The notes under the pieces were generated by a model. That model was not told where the DNA came from. It saw only the letters and a program-made list of their open reading frames with translations, and made no database searches. Both the position numbers and the translations under genes were made by a program. Shown piece after piece: positions 20,952 through 34,200 of a stretch of 64,000 nucleotides of DNA. Positions within the stretch are counted from its first letter, which is position 1, and every line of letters starts with the position of its first letter. Location of the stretch: NCBI GenBank assembly GCA_004352715.1, contig SCFE01000027.1, positions 1,865,735 through 1,929,734 of the forward strand, in the 5' to 3' direction. This stretch comes from Hofstenia miamia. Taxonomy: Eukaryota; Xenacoelomorpha; Acoela.

Positions 20952-23261
20952 ATGGAATTAATTCAAAAGTATTTGAAACAAGTTCATCCTTTAGATTCTA
21001 ATAAATTTTTGTCTAAAGAATGTGTATTTTCTTTCAATAATGCAGAAAGTGATGGCGGAATATACATATCTTTAACCAATTTCTGTGCAGTTAGTGAAGA
21101 ATATTTGCAATTGTTCTATACTAAAACAGAAAACCACATTTTTCTTCATCATAAACAAACGAGATCTCGTAAAGATGTCGAAGAACCCGAACCTAAAAAA
21201 CCAACTACTTTGTCTATTGGTACATCATCTGGATTTTCCTCAGGGGATGATTTTTTTGAGTTTGTGAATAAATATTCGCTATTTATTCTTCCGGAAAATA
21301 TTTTTCATGAGTTAAGTGATGATTTACCAGCAGTCATATTAAAAAATATTGAAATTATCAAGGCTACGCCTTCAGTGCCAAAGTTTATTCCGTGGGTAGA
21401 TGACACATTGTGGATTTCAGCTTATGCTGAAGATCTTCTTCAGTTAAACAATGATATAAAAATTCCGGCTTCTGGTTGGAAATGTGCAAAGTGTGATCTC
21501 TCTGAAAATCTGTGGTTAAATCTTACCGATGGATCAATATTGTGTGGAAGAAGATATTTTGATGGAAGTGGTGGGAATAACCATGCAGCGGATATGTATG
21601 AAATTACAAAATATCCTTTAGCGGTAAAATTAGGCACAATAACTTCTGATGGCAGAGCAGATGTGTATTCCTATCCAGAAGATACCATGGTGATAGACCC
21701 TTTTCTTGTAGAGCATTTAAATCATTTTGGCATCAATGTGAAATTAATGGAGAAGACTGAGAAAACAATGACTGAATTGGAAATAGCTTTAAATGAAAAC
21801 TATGAATGGAAATTGTTGACTGAAACAGATTCTAAGCTTACACCTGTTTATGGCCCAGAGCTTACAGGAATGCGAAATCTTGGCAATAGTTGTTATATTG
21901 CTTCGGTGATGCAAGTTTTTTTTGCTCAACCTGAGATTTCAAAATATTTTCTAGAACTTCGAGATACATATAACAATGTCACAAACACATGCGAAGCGGA
22001 TAATAGTTTTATATTTCAGATGATTAAACTTGCTTATGGTCTAAGCTGTGGGATTTATTCCAGTAGCGAACTGGCCGATAATGATCAGCATGGTATTAGA
22101 CCAGTTACTTTCAAAAGGTGTGTTGGTGCCAATCATCGTGAATTTTCGTCAAATCGCCAACAGGACGCACATGAATTTTACATTCATATTTTAAATCTAT
22201 TAACTAAAAATAGTAGAATGTTAAGCGAAAATGTAGCTGACAGGTTTTCTTTCAAAATTGAAGAAAGATATCGATGTTCCGAAACAAATCGTGTCAGATA
22301 TTCTATTCGCGATGAAAACACTTTGTCATTATTCATATCCTTGTCAGATTCTATCAATAAAAGCGAAGTAGACGCTTCTCGTGAAGGCGATAAAAGTCTG
22401 CCAACTATTCGTCATAAAATACCATTGCAAACATCTTTAGATAACTTTATTGCCGAGCAGGAGGTTACTTCAGGCAATTCTGTATGTGGCTATAGACGAG
22501 TTAAAATTGCAACTTATCCACAGTTTCTTTTGGTGCAAATACGCCGGTTTACTATTTCTAATGATTGGACGCCTATAAAGTTAGACGTTGAGGTAGAAAT
22601 GCCAGATGAATTAAATTTAGACTTTATGCGCGGTTCTGGTCTGCAACCTGGAGAAATTGAATTACCAACAAGTGATCAAACTAATAAAACGTTTACTTTC
22701 AATGAAGAGATCGTTGCTCAACTAGAGTCAATGGGATTCTCTTCTAGTGGTGTTAAACGAGCTGTTTATGCTACTAAGAATCAAGGAGCCGAAGTTGCAA
22801 TGAATTGGATAATGGAGCATATGGATGACGCCGATTTCAACTCGCCATTTAGTATTCCCGGTAGTGATTCTGTTGCTTCCGTCGAAATTAGTCCTGAAAA
22901 TATTAACTCTATTGTTGCGTTAGGGTTTTCTAGTGCTAAGGCTGCACAGGCGCTTAAACAAACTGATAACATTTTAGAAAGAGCTGTTGAATGGATTTTT
23001 TCCCATCCCGAAGAACCAGAAGAACCTGAACCAAAATCTAATACGTCTTTTGCTTACGATTTGAAACCCGCTCATTACAAACTTCGAGGTATTATTAGTC
23101 ACATGGGTACTTCCACATTTTGCGGCCATTATGTTTGCCACATTCTCAAAGGTGACACATGGTATATTTTTAATGATGAAAAAGTTGCAAAGTCCAATAA
23201 CCCTCCAAGAGGATTAGGATATTTATATTTATACGAAAGAAAATTTAGTTCCAAAGAATAA
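20952..23261 (+). CDS. USP5: Ubiquitin carboxyl-terminal hydrolase 5 (isopeptidase T)
   Basis: The 769-residue protein disassembles unanchored polyubiquitin chains in cytosol and nucleus. Domains in order: cryptic ZnF (about 1-100, ECVFSFNNAESDGGIY); ZnF-UBP (about 170-275, GWKCAKCDLSENLWLNLTDG, then CGRRYFDGSGGNNHA); the USP Cys box (about 310, GMRNLGNSCYIASVMQ, catalytic Cys in NSCY); two UBA domains (about 590-630, VAQLESMGFSSSGVK; about 655-695, IVALGFSSAKAAQAL); and the USP His box (about 715, STFCGHYVCHI). Catalytic Cys and His are present, so it looks functional. Length is close to family members of about 800-860. The first ATG (20,952) follows an acceptor, TTTTTTTTTAACATTTAG, ending at 20,947, so an intron probably sits in the 5' UTR, and the N-terminus fits the fly protein's start. 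The coding region is one exon. ANKRD16 follows 658 bp downstream. Confidence 0.95.
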   Translation: MELIQKYLKQVHPLDSNKFLSKECVFSFNNAESDGGIYISLTNFCAVSEEYLQLFYTKTENHIFLHHKQTRSRKDVEEPEPKKPTTLSIGTSSGFSSGDDFFEFVNKYSLFILPENIFHELSDDLPAVILKNIEIIKATPSVPKFIPWVDDTLWISAYAEDLLQLNNDIKIPASGWKCAKCDLSENLWLNLTDGSILCGRRYFDGSGGNNHAADMYEITKYPLAVKLGTITSDGRADVYSYPEDTMVIDPFLVEHLNHFGINVKLMEKTEKTMTELEIALNENYEWKLLTETDSKLTPVYGPELTGMRNLGNSCYIASVMQVFFAQPEISKYFLELRDTYNNVTNTCEADNSFIFQMIKLAYGLSCGIYSSSELADNDQHGIRPVTFKRCVGANHREFSSNRQQDAHEFYIHILNLLTKNSRMLSENVADRFSFKIEERYRCSETNRVRYSIRDENTLSLFISLSDSINKSEVDASREGDKSLPTIRHKIPLQTSLDNFIAEQEVTSGNSVCGYRRVKIATYPQFLLVQIRRFTISNDWTPIKLDVEVEMPDELNLDFMRGSGLQPGEIELPTSDQTNKTFTFNEEIVAQLESMGFSSSGVKRAVYATKNQGAEVAMNWIMEHMDDADFNSPFSIPGSDSVASVEISPENINSIVALGFSSAKAAQALKQTDNILERAVEWIFSHPEEPEEPEPKSNTSFAYDLKPAHYKLRGIISHMGTSTFCGHYVCHILKGDTWYIFNDEKVAKSNNPPRGLGYLYLYERKFSSKE

Positions 23262-23262
23262 A
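23257..23262 (+). promoter_or_regulatory. AATAAA overlapping the USP5 stop codon
   Basis: The TAA stop (23,259-23,261) lies inside AATAAA. If used, the transcript would end within about 30 bases of the stop, a very short 3' UTR. I see no other canonical AATAAA before ANKRD16. Confidence 0.45.
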
Positions 23263-23919
23263 TGATGTATTTTGGTATTTAATGTTATTCTTATTTTGGT
23301 TATAAATTAGAATTGATGTTTTTTAGTTTTTTAAATTTATTACATTTCGGCTTTTTAATGTTGTAATATATTATAATAATGACGATGTAAAATCTAAAAA
23401 GATTATCAATGTGTGATGTTGCAAATATTTCCTCGCAAATTCTACGCAATGCAAAATGCTTTTTAATCTTTGGTAGCGATGTCTGGCTTTTTAATCACTT
23501 ATTGATATTGCAGTCAACATGTATCTTGTCATTATAACATTCAATCCGTAGAAACTGAAAAAAGCATAAATTTCTACAAATACAGCGATTCTAACTCCAC
23601 TGCTGCCATGTTTTGGAGGTCACACGCTACCCCTCCACTCATTTACTATCTTTTGTTTGTTTACATCCTTTATTTTGTATTATTTGTGTGAGAGTAAGAA
23701 GTCGGCGCCTTTCATATTTGAATAGTGATTGTTTGATTTATGCCTTCGATATGTAGTATTTTCCTGCTTCGCACAAGTAATTCAATTTTATAGTATGGTG
23801 ATTTTATTTGAAAATATTTTTAGTAAAAACTAACTTTTTACCGAAACATTCTGAGGTTTTGATGGTTAATTTGGTATTTCAATGTTATAGTTCCGCTTTC
23901 AGTCTTCCTTATAACTTTA
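23263..23919. other. Spacer between USP5 and ANKRD16
   Basis: Non-coding. The CG-containing stretch near 23,580-23,770 is a plausible promoter or first-exon region for ANKRD16, and pyrimidine-rich AG sites at 23,889-23,890 (GTTATAG) and 23,901-23,902 (CTTTCAG) could be acceptors. Confidence 0.35.
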
Positions 23920-24804
23920 ATGCCCGAACTACATTATGCTGCCCAGAGAGGGGATTTGGCGGTACTAACTAAGTTAGTACGTGATGAAAATTGTAATATA
24001 TCGCTTCGTGATGCTTGTGGTAAAACCGCTCTACATGAAGCTGTAATTTATGGACATTATGAAGCTGCTAAACTCTTACTGGAAAGTGGATGTGCAGTTG
24101 ACTCCTTAAAACGTGCTGATTGGACCCCTTTAATGTGTGCTGCATCTAAGGCTAACAATGAAATATGCGAATTGTCAATAAAGCATGGGGCAAATGGTTT
24201 GTTTATTAATAAAGACGGCTGGACTGCTCTACATATCGCCGTACGGGCCAACTCAATAACAGTTGTACAAATGTTAATAAAAAACTTCCCATCATCTATA
24301 TATATTGCCAGTAACAACAAAAGACTGATCTTACATACTGCTGCATATCATGGACACGTTGAGCTATGTAAACTTTTTATCAATGATGATTATTTTGCCA
24401 TTGATAGTAAGGATTCATCTGGTATCACACCTTTGTTTTATGCACTTATGGAGGGTCACACCGAATGTGCTAACATATTGATCTCTAAAGGTGCTCGTGT
24501 AGATCTAACTGACAACCTGGGTAGGCATATTTTCCACCTTATTGCACTTGAAGGTCGAATTGATTCCTATAAATATGTTAAAGACTCTTTCCCTTATTTC
24601 GATGAAAACATCAAAGATTTGCATGGCCGGCATTCTATTCATTATGCATCAATGGGAGGCCATGTAGATTTCACAAACTCCTTGATTGTTGATAATCCGC
24701 GTTTGCTGCAATTAGTAGATGATTTTCAGCGCACACCAATGTGTTACGCTTCACTTTGTCGACAAAAGCAACTCGAGAATTGGTTTAAATATTTAAACTC
24801 ATAA
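23920..24804 (+). CDS. ANKRD16: Ankyrin repeat domain-containing protein 16
   Basis: The 294-residue protein is made almost entirely of ankyrin repeats (roughly eight, about 33 residues each), for example KTALHEAVIYGHYEAAKLLL, DWTPLMCAASKANNEICEL, DGWTALHIAVRANSITVVQ and GITPLFYALMEGHTECANIL. The stretch CAVDSLKRADWTPLM and the following NKDGW repeat match the distinctive second and third repeats of vertebrate ANKRD16. ANKRD16 is known in mouse to bind alanyl-tRNA synthetase and capture mis-activated serine, preventing mistranslation. The human protein is about 360 residues, so the first repeat may be missing here or encoded by an upstream exon: the ATG lies just after candidate acceptors (23,890, 23,902), and an in-frame stop occurs at 23,860. 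No frame damage is seen. Confidence 0.85.
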   Translation: MPELHYAAQRGDLAVLTKLVRDENCNISLRDACGKTALHEAVIYGHYEAAKLLLESGCAVDSLKRADWTPLMCAASKANNEICELSIKHGANGLFINKDGWTALHIAVRANSITVVQMLIKNFPSSIYIASNNKRLILHTAAYHGHVELCKLFINDDYFAIDSKDSSGITPLFYALMEGHTECANILISKGARVDLTDNLGRHIFHLIALEGRIDSYKYVKDSFPYFDENIKDLHGRHSIHYASMGGHVDFTNSLIVDNPRLLQLVDDFQRTPMCYASLCRQKQLENWFKYLNS

Positions 24805-26955
24805 TGAATGTAAATTTTGAGTGCCAAACTAAGTAATGTAAATATAGTATCGATTTTTGTATAAATCTTTATTCGAATTGAGCAACGTCTAACATTTCAT
24901 TTTTTGATATTTTTACATAATATGGATTCTGAGTTGAATTTAGAACCTACTACCAACTGTTTAATGAGATCAACCAGGGCACCGTAATCGCTGAATTTGA
25001 ACAGTTTCTTATGATCTTTTCTAATGGTCTTTTGTGATGCATTTATGTGAATAGCACTTGTTTTCTCTGAGTTTTCAGTAGTGTATTGTAGGTAATCATA
25101 GGACGATTGACGTTTTATAAAGCAAATTCTACTGGATTCTAGCGGATTTTGTCAGTTACTTCAAGATATTGAATATCGAATATTAGCAGGTTACAATAGA
25201 GATGCTGACTTATTTTATCATAATTTGAATGATTTTTTTACAATCAAATTGTGGAACGCACGCGTAAGAATCAGCGTTCTTTTGAGTTTTTATTTAAGAA
25301 GGTTGTGTTGTTTCTAGCGTTTTGGTTAATTAGTTATTTTAAAATTATTCAAGCACGAAATTTTGGCGTGGGCATTGAGAACGTTCACTTATTTCTAATG
25401 TATTATTTCGAAAATGCAGTTACGCTGTAACTAGCTTCTAATATTATTATCTCAGCATTAATGAGGTAGTCTGGGCATTAATGCTATATATAAAAAAGTG
25501 ATATATGCATGCATTATCAAACAAATTCAAAATTTGAAGTATTTCCTAAATTGAGTCTATTGGATAATTTTGTTTGCACAATAATGGCTCAGTTTAATCA
25601 TTTTGCTGCAAGAAAGTAAAAATTTTAGAAGTTAGTTTCATTTTTTCATGTAGTCAAAGTGCATCGTATGTTGACTTCTTTCATTAATTGTCATTTAACT
25701 AAAATACCAACAGCTGTGGAACATGTTGTAGTCAATTTGGAGCCCCTTTGAAAACAAGTGTAAAAATATTTGTTAAAATCGTAGTGAACTTTGTGCTTTT
25801 TTAAAATACGTATTCAAAAACGGTTAAACATTTGCGAACAGCAATTATTTTTGTCTATGACTATCAAAATCTTAAGAATAACACTTTATTATGACATTGA
25901 AATCGGAATTTTCAATTGCTTCAGACGCAAAATACACATTAGAAAAATTTTCAACATTGCATTCGAGAACGTTCACCAATAGATATCAATTGAACACTAT
26001 TTCCAAATTTCATAATGGGCTTGGATAAATTTCTCTGAAATGTGGGAAAGCAGTTTTTCCATTTCCAAGGACACCAGAGTTTAAGGTAAAGGACTAATGA
26101 ACAAGTTTATTCGCAATGGTATATGACATGAAGCACTATTTAACAAATTTCAATTTTGTTGTTTCCATTAATCTAAAAGATCCTAGTTGAAATTTTGACT
26201 TCGGTTCTCCCATAAGTTTTAATGAAAACTCATAATAGTGGTTTTACTAAATCTATGTTTAAAATAAATGTTTGATTATAGATACTGGCCTTATTTTTTC
26301 AATGACAAGATGAATTTATTTTTAAACTTCACAAAAACGTTTTGAAGGTCTCTTTCAAACAAGATTTTATCTTTGCGGCTAAAGTTCAATGCGAATTAGA
26401 CATTCTACATCAAGACTCTATCTAACAAATTGGAGTTGGTGTTATGAGTTCCATTCTCTTTTGCTCTTAGAAGCTTTGAATTCATCTCCCATAGTAGGAA
26501 ATACATTGTCAGCATCACCTCATTTTACAGACTTTTTGTATCGTCGGATATGCATTATTTGTTTCTTCTTGTTTTAGAATTTCCAAATCAATTTTCGCTG
26601 TGAATTGTAGACCGATCTCCTGGTACACTATTTCATAGTGAATTGGATCTTTTTGATGAGTTTGGACTAAATGTGAAAAAAAAACAAAGATGTACATTAT
26701 AAAATGAAATAAATTTTCAAATGCGCATTTCATTCATTCGAATCTCATTTTCCTCATAAACATTTCTTCTTATTAAAACTTATGGAACAAACTGAAATTA
26801 ATGAATAAAGCATTAAAAATGCGGAATTACTTCATGCTAAAATATTATTTAGTTATTTTAAAATATATGTATTTTAAGTCCTATTTTAATTTTACAAAAT
26901 TAGCAGTGGGCAAAAATTTTTCCTCGTTATCAATTGTCGCTCTTTAGAACTAGGC
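24805..26955. other. Intergenic AT-rich DNA; nothing recognised
   Basis: Scattered short frames have no motif. No canonical AATAAA was seen soon after the ANKRD16 stop; a TATAAA lies near 24,858. Confidence 0.4.
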
Positions 26956-26962
26956 TTGAGTA

Positions 26963-27342
26963 CAGGCCTGTAAATAGGATCAACTCAGCCCAACTCATGA
27001 GTTGAGTCACATTTTTGGCTAATGTTTAGTGTTGGCCAAATAACATATACAAACATATATAAATGAGTTGGGTCAACGTCGTAATTCAATATGAATCATG
27101 ATTTGGTCATTGAAAAACATTATGCATGCGCATTTTCAGGAGAGTTGTACATAGTTCTTATTTTCAAACGTGTTCATGTATATTAGTTGTGAAGCAAAAA
27201 CCTTAAGAGTATTGAAACTATTTGAGTCATAGTTAGGTCACATTTTGACGCAGCATTGTGATCGGGCAAATGCATTAAAGATTCAAAAGAAGTTGATTTG
27301 GGTTGGGTTGGGTCAAAATATTTTGACTCATTTACAGCTCTG
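26963..27342. mobile_element. hAT-type MITE
   Basis: The ends pair as inverted repeats: CAGGCCTGTAAAT at 26,963 and, read from the other strand, CAGAGCTGTAAAT ending at 27,342. The flanking 8 bp, CTTGAGTA and TTTGAGTA, differ at one base. Size (380 bp), 8-bp duplication and CAG...-type ends fit a non-autonomous hAT element. Inside, repeated GGTTGGGTTGGGTCAA-like text lies near the right end. Confidence 0.6.
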
Positions 27343-28260
27343 TTTGAGTACACCACAAAACTTTTACTTAAATAAAACATGATAGTTGTAATTAAGCAAA
27401 ATAAGTAAATTTGAAAAGTTTCATTTTATGTCAAATTGTCAATCAGTTCACCTGCATGTGTTCAAGAATTAATAATGTGTATTGAAAAATGATTTCCACA
27501 CAAATTCAAATAACATTGAACATTCCAATTTTTAAAATATATTGTCACTCTAGTTTCCAATTTAATCTCGAAATTTTTACATGTCATAAATTTATGCTTC
27601 AGGAAACCCAGCTGTTATGCTTTCATCCGTGAAGTGTTTGTTACATGAAGATCTATTTCAGCAGAAATTTCATATTCTAAAAACGTTATGCAGTGTGCAG
27701 ATTTAAATAAAATTTCGCTGAATTTGAACCAAAGAATGCTGAAATTCCTTCATATTCTTACCTAAAATTACATTCTTAGTATCTAGTTAGAAAATTAATC
27801 CATTTCATTAAATGGATATTAAATTATTAACCTATGTGGGCAAATGGCTTTGTATTTTTTTGCAAAATTATATACCTCAACATATTTGAAAAATATCGAA
27901 ACAATTTTCTGCAATATATTCTTTATTTCTGATTTGTAACCATATTCTCACTACTCCACGCCTATCTGAATCATTTTCTCTGAAATAGTAAAATTGCGTT
28001 ATATTTAAATAATTTAGGGATTTTAGTGTAGACATCTCAAAATGTGATAAACATTCAAAAGAAAAAGCAACAGTTTTGTCGATGAGAATCAATACTCATG
28101 CTAATGTTGTACAAACCATATCTGTCCTTCATAGACCATAAAACAATCAATAATATGCAAGGATTATTTGAACATTTGAGATTAATTTAAACATTCACAT
28201 TGATTGCAGATTTATTATTAATGTTTAGCACGTTTTTAGATTTACTTACCTCATTGGTTA

Positions 28261-31200
28261 ATGGATGATGTTCTCAATAACGAGTACGTGGTTTTAGATG
28301 ACGACTTATCTAAACGTATGTGTTCACGCTCATTCAATATATTTTATTAGTATTAATCATTTTGATGGGGCATGCCTAATCGAATTCCACTTTGCAAACT
28401 TACAGGGGTTCCAGGAAATATAAATAAAAATCCCAAAAATATAAATAACGATCTCAAAAATATAAAGATCCCAAAAATATAAAGAAAACAAAGACTTTAT
28501 ATATAGTTTAGTTATTGGTATTGCTGATTCCAAAAATTGTTTTCCACATGTGCCCATAGTAGTTATCCATGTTGTAGGATTGAAGCTGATGATATTTGCT
28601 TTCAACAAGTCTGGTGAAAGCACTGGGCCTGATTGAGTTTAATTCAGCTTTAATTTTAGAAAAATGATTTCAATTGGATTCAGATCAGGCGAGTAAGGAG
28701 GTAGAAATAGTACTTCTACATTGATAGTGCTTAGATATTGCCGTATAGTAGTTGTTTTATGAACTTGGCAATTATCCATAATCAATATTTCTCGACAGTT
28801 AAAGACTCCTTTTCTTTCACATTCTTCGAGAAATTCTCCAAAATCTGACGCACTGTAGCCACCGTCAACAATTTTGAAATGTTCAGCCCCAAGTCTTGAA
28901 ATTATCGCACATAATGAAATGTTCTTTCCCTTTGATGGTTTCAAATGTAATACTAGGTCGACATTTGGTAACGAGTAGCCATAATTTATTGATGTATGCA
29001 AGTAAAAGCCACTTTCATCAGTATATAAAATTTGCCGTGTTGAGTTATTTACGAGTGTTCTTGCAAATAATTTTCTCTGGCTTTTGTTTTCTTCAGTCTT
29101 TTAAGACCTCTCTGCTTTACTAAGTTACACATTTCCTCTGGCGACACCTGAATATTATCTTCTCATAGTAATTCTTTTACACCTTTCTGAATAAGCGAAT
29201 TATCTTTATGGAAGATGTCAACAGCTTTCTCTTTAAGTTCTTCTTTGTTTTTCATTTTTCGCCCTTTTTCTTGCAGTAGTCATTATATGTTAGTGTATTT
29301 TCAGATAACTCCAAAGCTTTCTTCTATGTATAGACATTTGGAAGAGAAATATTTGTAGTAGATTCAATCTCTTTTGGTGTCTTACCAATTGTCAACAATT
29401 TATTTATATTTCGATAATTTCTTCAGTTGCTGTGACTCTCTTCTTGCGATTCATAACTGTGCACGATATATTTTGTCTTAAGTAGAGTTGTACCGAATAG
29501 CTTATCGGCGAAAACACCAATAACGGTTTTCTGTAATTTTTTACTAACCGAAAATCAATTAACAAAAAAGCCAAGAGACCAGTGCCGATACTCCGCCACT
29601 TAATCGATATACCTTTATTCTAACATTCAATTAAAATTTCTTTATATTTTTGGGATGTTTATTTATATTTTTGAGAACATTATTTATATCTTTGAAAACA
29701 TTATTTATATTTTTGGGATTATTATTTATATTTCCTGGAACCCTATATAAAAATTTCACTGATTAAATGGTAAGTGCTTCATAGCATTGTTGATAATCAA
29801 ATTTCTTAATAAGTTTCGAAAGAATTAAAGTGCTAAAATGATTGTCCAACTCCGCTAAAACCTAATGAATTTGAATTGAGAGTCATTTAAACTAGTTGAT
29901 GAAGTACTTTCGTTTGATTTTATGAATAGCACCACTGTTAGTTTAGTTCAAAATGCATTTTAAAAATGAAATTTTAACAAAACGTGCTTTGTTATTGAAT
30001 ACAATTGTATCTCTTTGCCTTTCAATGAGCAACACTAAAAATGTCTCTGTGGTGTTTTAGGTGAATTGCCATATTCGGTTTTCCAATGCTTCTAATAGCA
30101 TTCTAACTATGCTGAATCAATTTTTCGAAAGTCACAAAAAACTGTATAATTAACAATGTTTTTAAGTGTTTTATAATAATTTCCTTCTGAGTTCAAATCC
30201 AACCAAGCTTTCTTTATTTTGTTGTGAGTTCGCAAAGCAGTTTTTTTAGAAAATATCAATTACTTTGTTTTCAGAGCTGAATTGGGTATGTTCAGGGTTT
30301 TATCAGTTATGCTTTAAAACGCCATTTTGTGTATCAAAAATTGCCATTAATCAATTTCAAGCGACATTTTGCGACAATTTAACCTAAAGGTTTTTGAGCA
30401 AACTTAGGTAGAAGAATTCTAATATATTTTCTTGAGTTAAATGTTTTCATTTAGTGAAATAATCGTTATACAGAATTTTAGATCTAGTTGGAATGTCGGT
30501 GAAATCCATTTGTTAGTATTCTTGGAAATTGTTATATTTTCATAAAACTTGTACAAATGCTAAACTTCCACGAGAATTCAAATTTTTTGTTTTGCAAACA
30601 GCCAATATTTGTGGGGATAGTTTTTATGGCTAAATAAATAAACATGAGAAGCAAATTGAGAAATTAAATTTGAATACTCAGTCATGATGTTAAAATTCCA
30701 CCAGCTTTGTTTCAGAAGATACACGGAAATTTATGATGAACATTTTAAATGAAACTTTAATTTAAAAAATTATTTATAGAAAACTGCATTGTCTTTAATT
30801 GCCGACTGTATACTTACTAACCATTCCACTCAAACTACATTTTAATGACTTTGTTATATTTGTATAGAATATGTTCTAGTTCAAATTTTAGGCGCATTGC
30901 TTGGATTAGAGGTGCATTTTTTATGAATGCAACTGTGTTATTTGTTCTTTAAATTGTAGTTTTCTTTTTGTAAAGTTTACAATTTTTTAAGAGAGCCAGC
31001 TCTGTTTTTTTCAACAATTCGGGCTTTAAGAATTATATATATATTCTGAGCAGAATTTCTAAGGTGTTTTATAGTGTTAGTAAAGAACTCATGTATGTTT
31101 TATTATAGCATAAATTTGTGAATGCAATGAAAACCTGTATGCATTAAGTAACAATTCTCATAAAGCGCTATCTCTTTAGTTATATGAACTAAGATTGTAT

Positions 31201-34200
31201 TCTCTGTGCATCGTTGAAACTCTAGCTATTTATACTTCTTTAATCTCGAGTAACTTATTAAAAGGTTTATAGTGAAATGTTGTGACAACTTTTTTACCAA
31301 TTGGACAACATCATTTATAGTTGGACTTCAACTTACTATGAAATTTTCATTAAATACCTGGATTTGAATTTGTATTTTGCAAACTTCTATTTGTAGTACT
31401 AAGCGAAATTCTAAACAGTTTGAATTTTAGTTCGGCAACCTTACTTTATATTTTTTCTAGTCTTGCAATACTTTTTTAACTTTTAAAAAGTAAGTCTAAA
31501 CTTATTCCATTGTATTTGACTTAATCTAATATGATAACAAATTTAGCATTGCAGCTTGCTTGATATCGTTAGCTGCATTTGAAATGTTGTGTTTCCAAGA
31601 TTTTGAAATTAATCTTTACTTTTCGTTTACTTTTGACTGCAAAACTGAAGTTCAATTGCATGTAGTTTTTAGAATAGCATTTGTAATTCCGTACTTCCCA
31701 TTACATTTATGTGCTCTTTTTAGTTTCCAGTGGATATTCGTCGCCCATAGTCGATTACGGTGCCGCCTACTTTGCACTTAATTCAGCTTTCGTTAACCTC
31801 AAACTCCGATTACAATCTGCCGAAGCACGAAACAATCTTTTCGAGAAGTGGTTGCAGGTAGATTATTTTTTCAAAATATTCATCGATTTTCTTTAAAAGA
31901 GCATGTATATTAGGGGTATGACTAAAAATATATTTTTGATGATTAACCACGTGCAAATGATCAACTTATGTTTGTAGATAACAAAAATGTTTATCACTGC
32001 TATTGTTAAAATAGAGTCCCTCACCACATGTACTAAAAAAACGGAAAATTGTCTTTTTTTCAAAAAACATTTCATTTTGATACCAAGTACAAAATATATA
32101 TTAACATGTCATTAGCAAAATTTCATTAAAATCTTATTTTTCTCAAAAATTTTACATAGTAAGTTTATAAATACGTATTTATGAGCTTGGGGTAAATTTT
32201 TACCCTAGTGGTACTTAACGTGACTGAGATTTGAAATGTAATTTCTTGCAAATGTGACACATTAAAAAATCAAGTCAAATAGTGAAAAGACTCAAAACAT
32301 TATATCTGAAGCTCTCCTAAAATCTGAAACATGTAATATAATTTCACCGAGTAATTCACACTATAATATCTGTATGGGGTAATTTTTTACCTCACGTCGT
32401 TAAAGTGTTAACAAAACTAACATTAAACAATGTATTAATCGAAATGTGAAAAATATAAATATAAAAAAATAGAATATAAATCAACTTGAAAACTATATTA
32501 ACATTAATTCAATAGTAGGTTTTATGTAGCATAGTAGATTGGGCGCGGGGAAAACCCGTGTGCAATGAGTTTTTAATTGCAATGCACACTGTATTCGCTT
32601 GGATCAGCGGGGTAAACCGAATTTGAGTAACTGTATTCGCGTGTGTGATTCACGGATTCATTTTGCTCTTTCATAGATAAAAAATGGGTAACTGAAATCG
32701 TTCTGCATTCTAACTTTACAAAGTATTAAATGAAAAACGTTAGCCCCGCGAATGCAATTGTTGAATTTAATTGGTACATGGGCAGTTTAGTCCAGTTGCT
32801 CTAAGTGTACAGAATTTAAAATATTTAATCAAAAACTTTTGATTTTCCAATGCACACACGTTGTCAATGTTTTCAACCCGCGACCTCGCCCATTGTATAC
32901 TAAATGGAAGTGCATTGTTAATTTTCATTAATATTTCATAGAAATCTTTCAAACTGACCCGAACATTTTCAGATTTTTTACCCATGACCGGACTCGACCC
33001 GGGAGAACAAATATAGCTCATAATCCAACCCGACTTTTGATTGACCCAGCCCGCGGGTCTGGTGAGGTTGAGTCGACCCGTTTCCACCCTGTTCCAGACC
33101 TACAACGTTGTCCACAATTTTATTTTTATATTCAACTAAAATTTTTAAACCAATACCCGGGTATATAAAATATCGTTTATTTACCAAAAGACTATTTGCA
33201 CCTCTAATAGTTGTTAATACATTTTATCGAGCAAATGTTTGTTTGTTATCAGGGTTTTCCCGATTTAATTAATCTCTTCTATATTGTCTTTAAATTTGAA
33301 AGTTGTTCTTTTAGCTCCCAATGCTGGCATTTAATAAGGCTTTTCTTCAACGAGATTTATCAATTGCATTTCTTTATCAATTCACCTCATTCTTATTAAT
33401 GAGTAAATAAATAATTATTCAGAGTGCACACTAGCGCTTAATTAAAGAGAAACCCAGCATTCGCACCGGAAGTAACAAATTTACAGCATATGCTTTTCTT
33501 ATTTAATTGTTCTTTGGTTTATGATAACACTCAGATTTTTTGAAAAGTTCGGAGCAAAGTTTTTTCGCGTTCACATTTGAAGTTTTGTTGACAACCACAT
33601 AATCTCGCCAAATGTTTTCAGCCAAAGTAGAATCGATTTAACTTTGAAAACTTTGACAACAAATTATTTTTGCGTTCACATAACTTTTGCTTACACCCTA
33701 ATTAAATTCTAAAAATGTTGTGAACAAAGTTATAAGTCTAAGCGCTACGTTATGCGGTTCAAGTGAGTTTGGGTGTAAATATAGATGTGGTAAATATTGA
33801 ATTATGAATATAGCACGCATCCATAGAACTATTTGTTATGAAACGCCTTTATTATAGTTGCAATCCGTTTCGGTTTCAATCTTAACACATTTTTGTTTAC
33901 CACAAAATAGTTTATTTTTGATGTGAAAATTTTTTGAGTTTTAAATATTTTGTAAATGATTTTTGGGGTATATTGATTTGTTACGAAAACCTTTATCAAT
34001 GTATTTCGTTAAGTGTAATCGATATTGTTTGTGAAAGTAGAGTACTTAAACATGTTGTTTCACTGCGTGTGCGAGGGCGCACAGACGTGTCGTACTGAAA
34101 ATAAAGTTTACACTGCTTGTCTATGGGCGTTGTGTACACACATTGTTGGGTCGGTCGTTGTGTTTGTCATCTACCAACAAAGTCGAACGCAATTTGGGTT

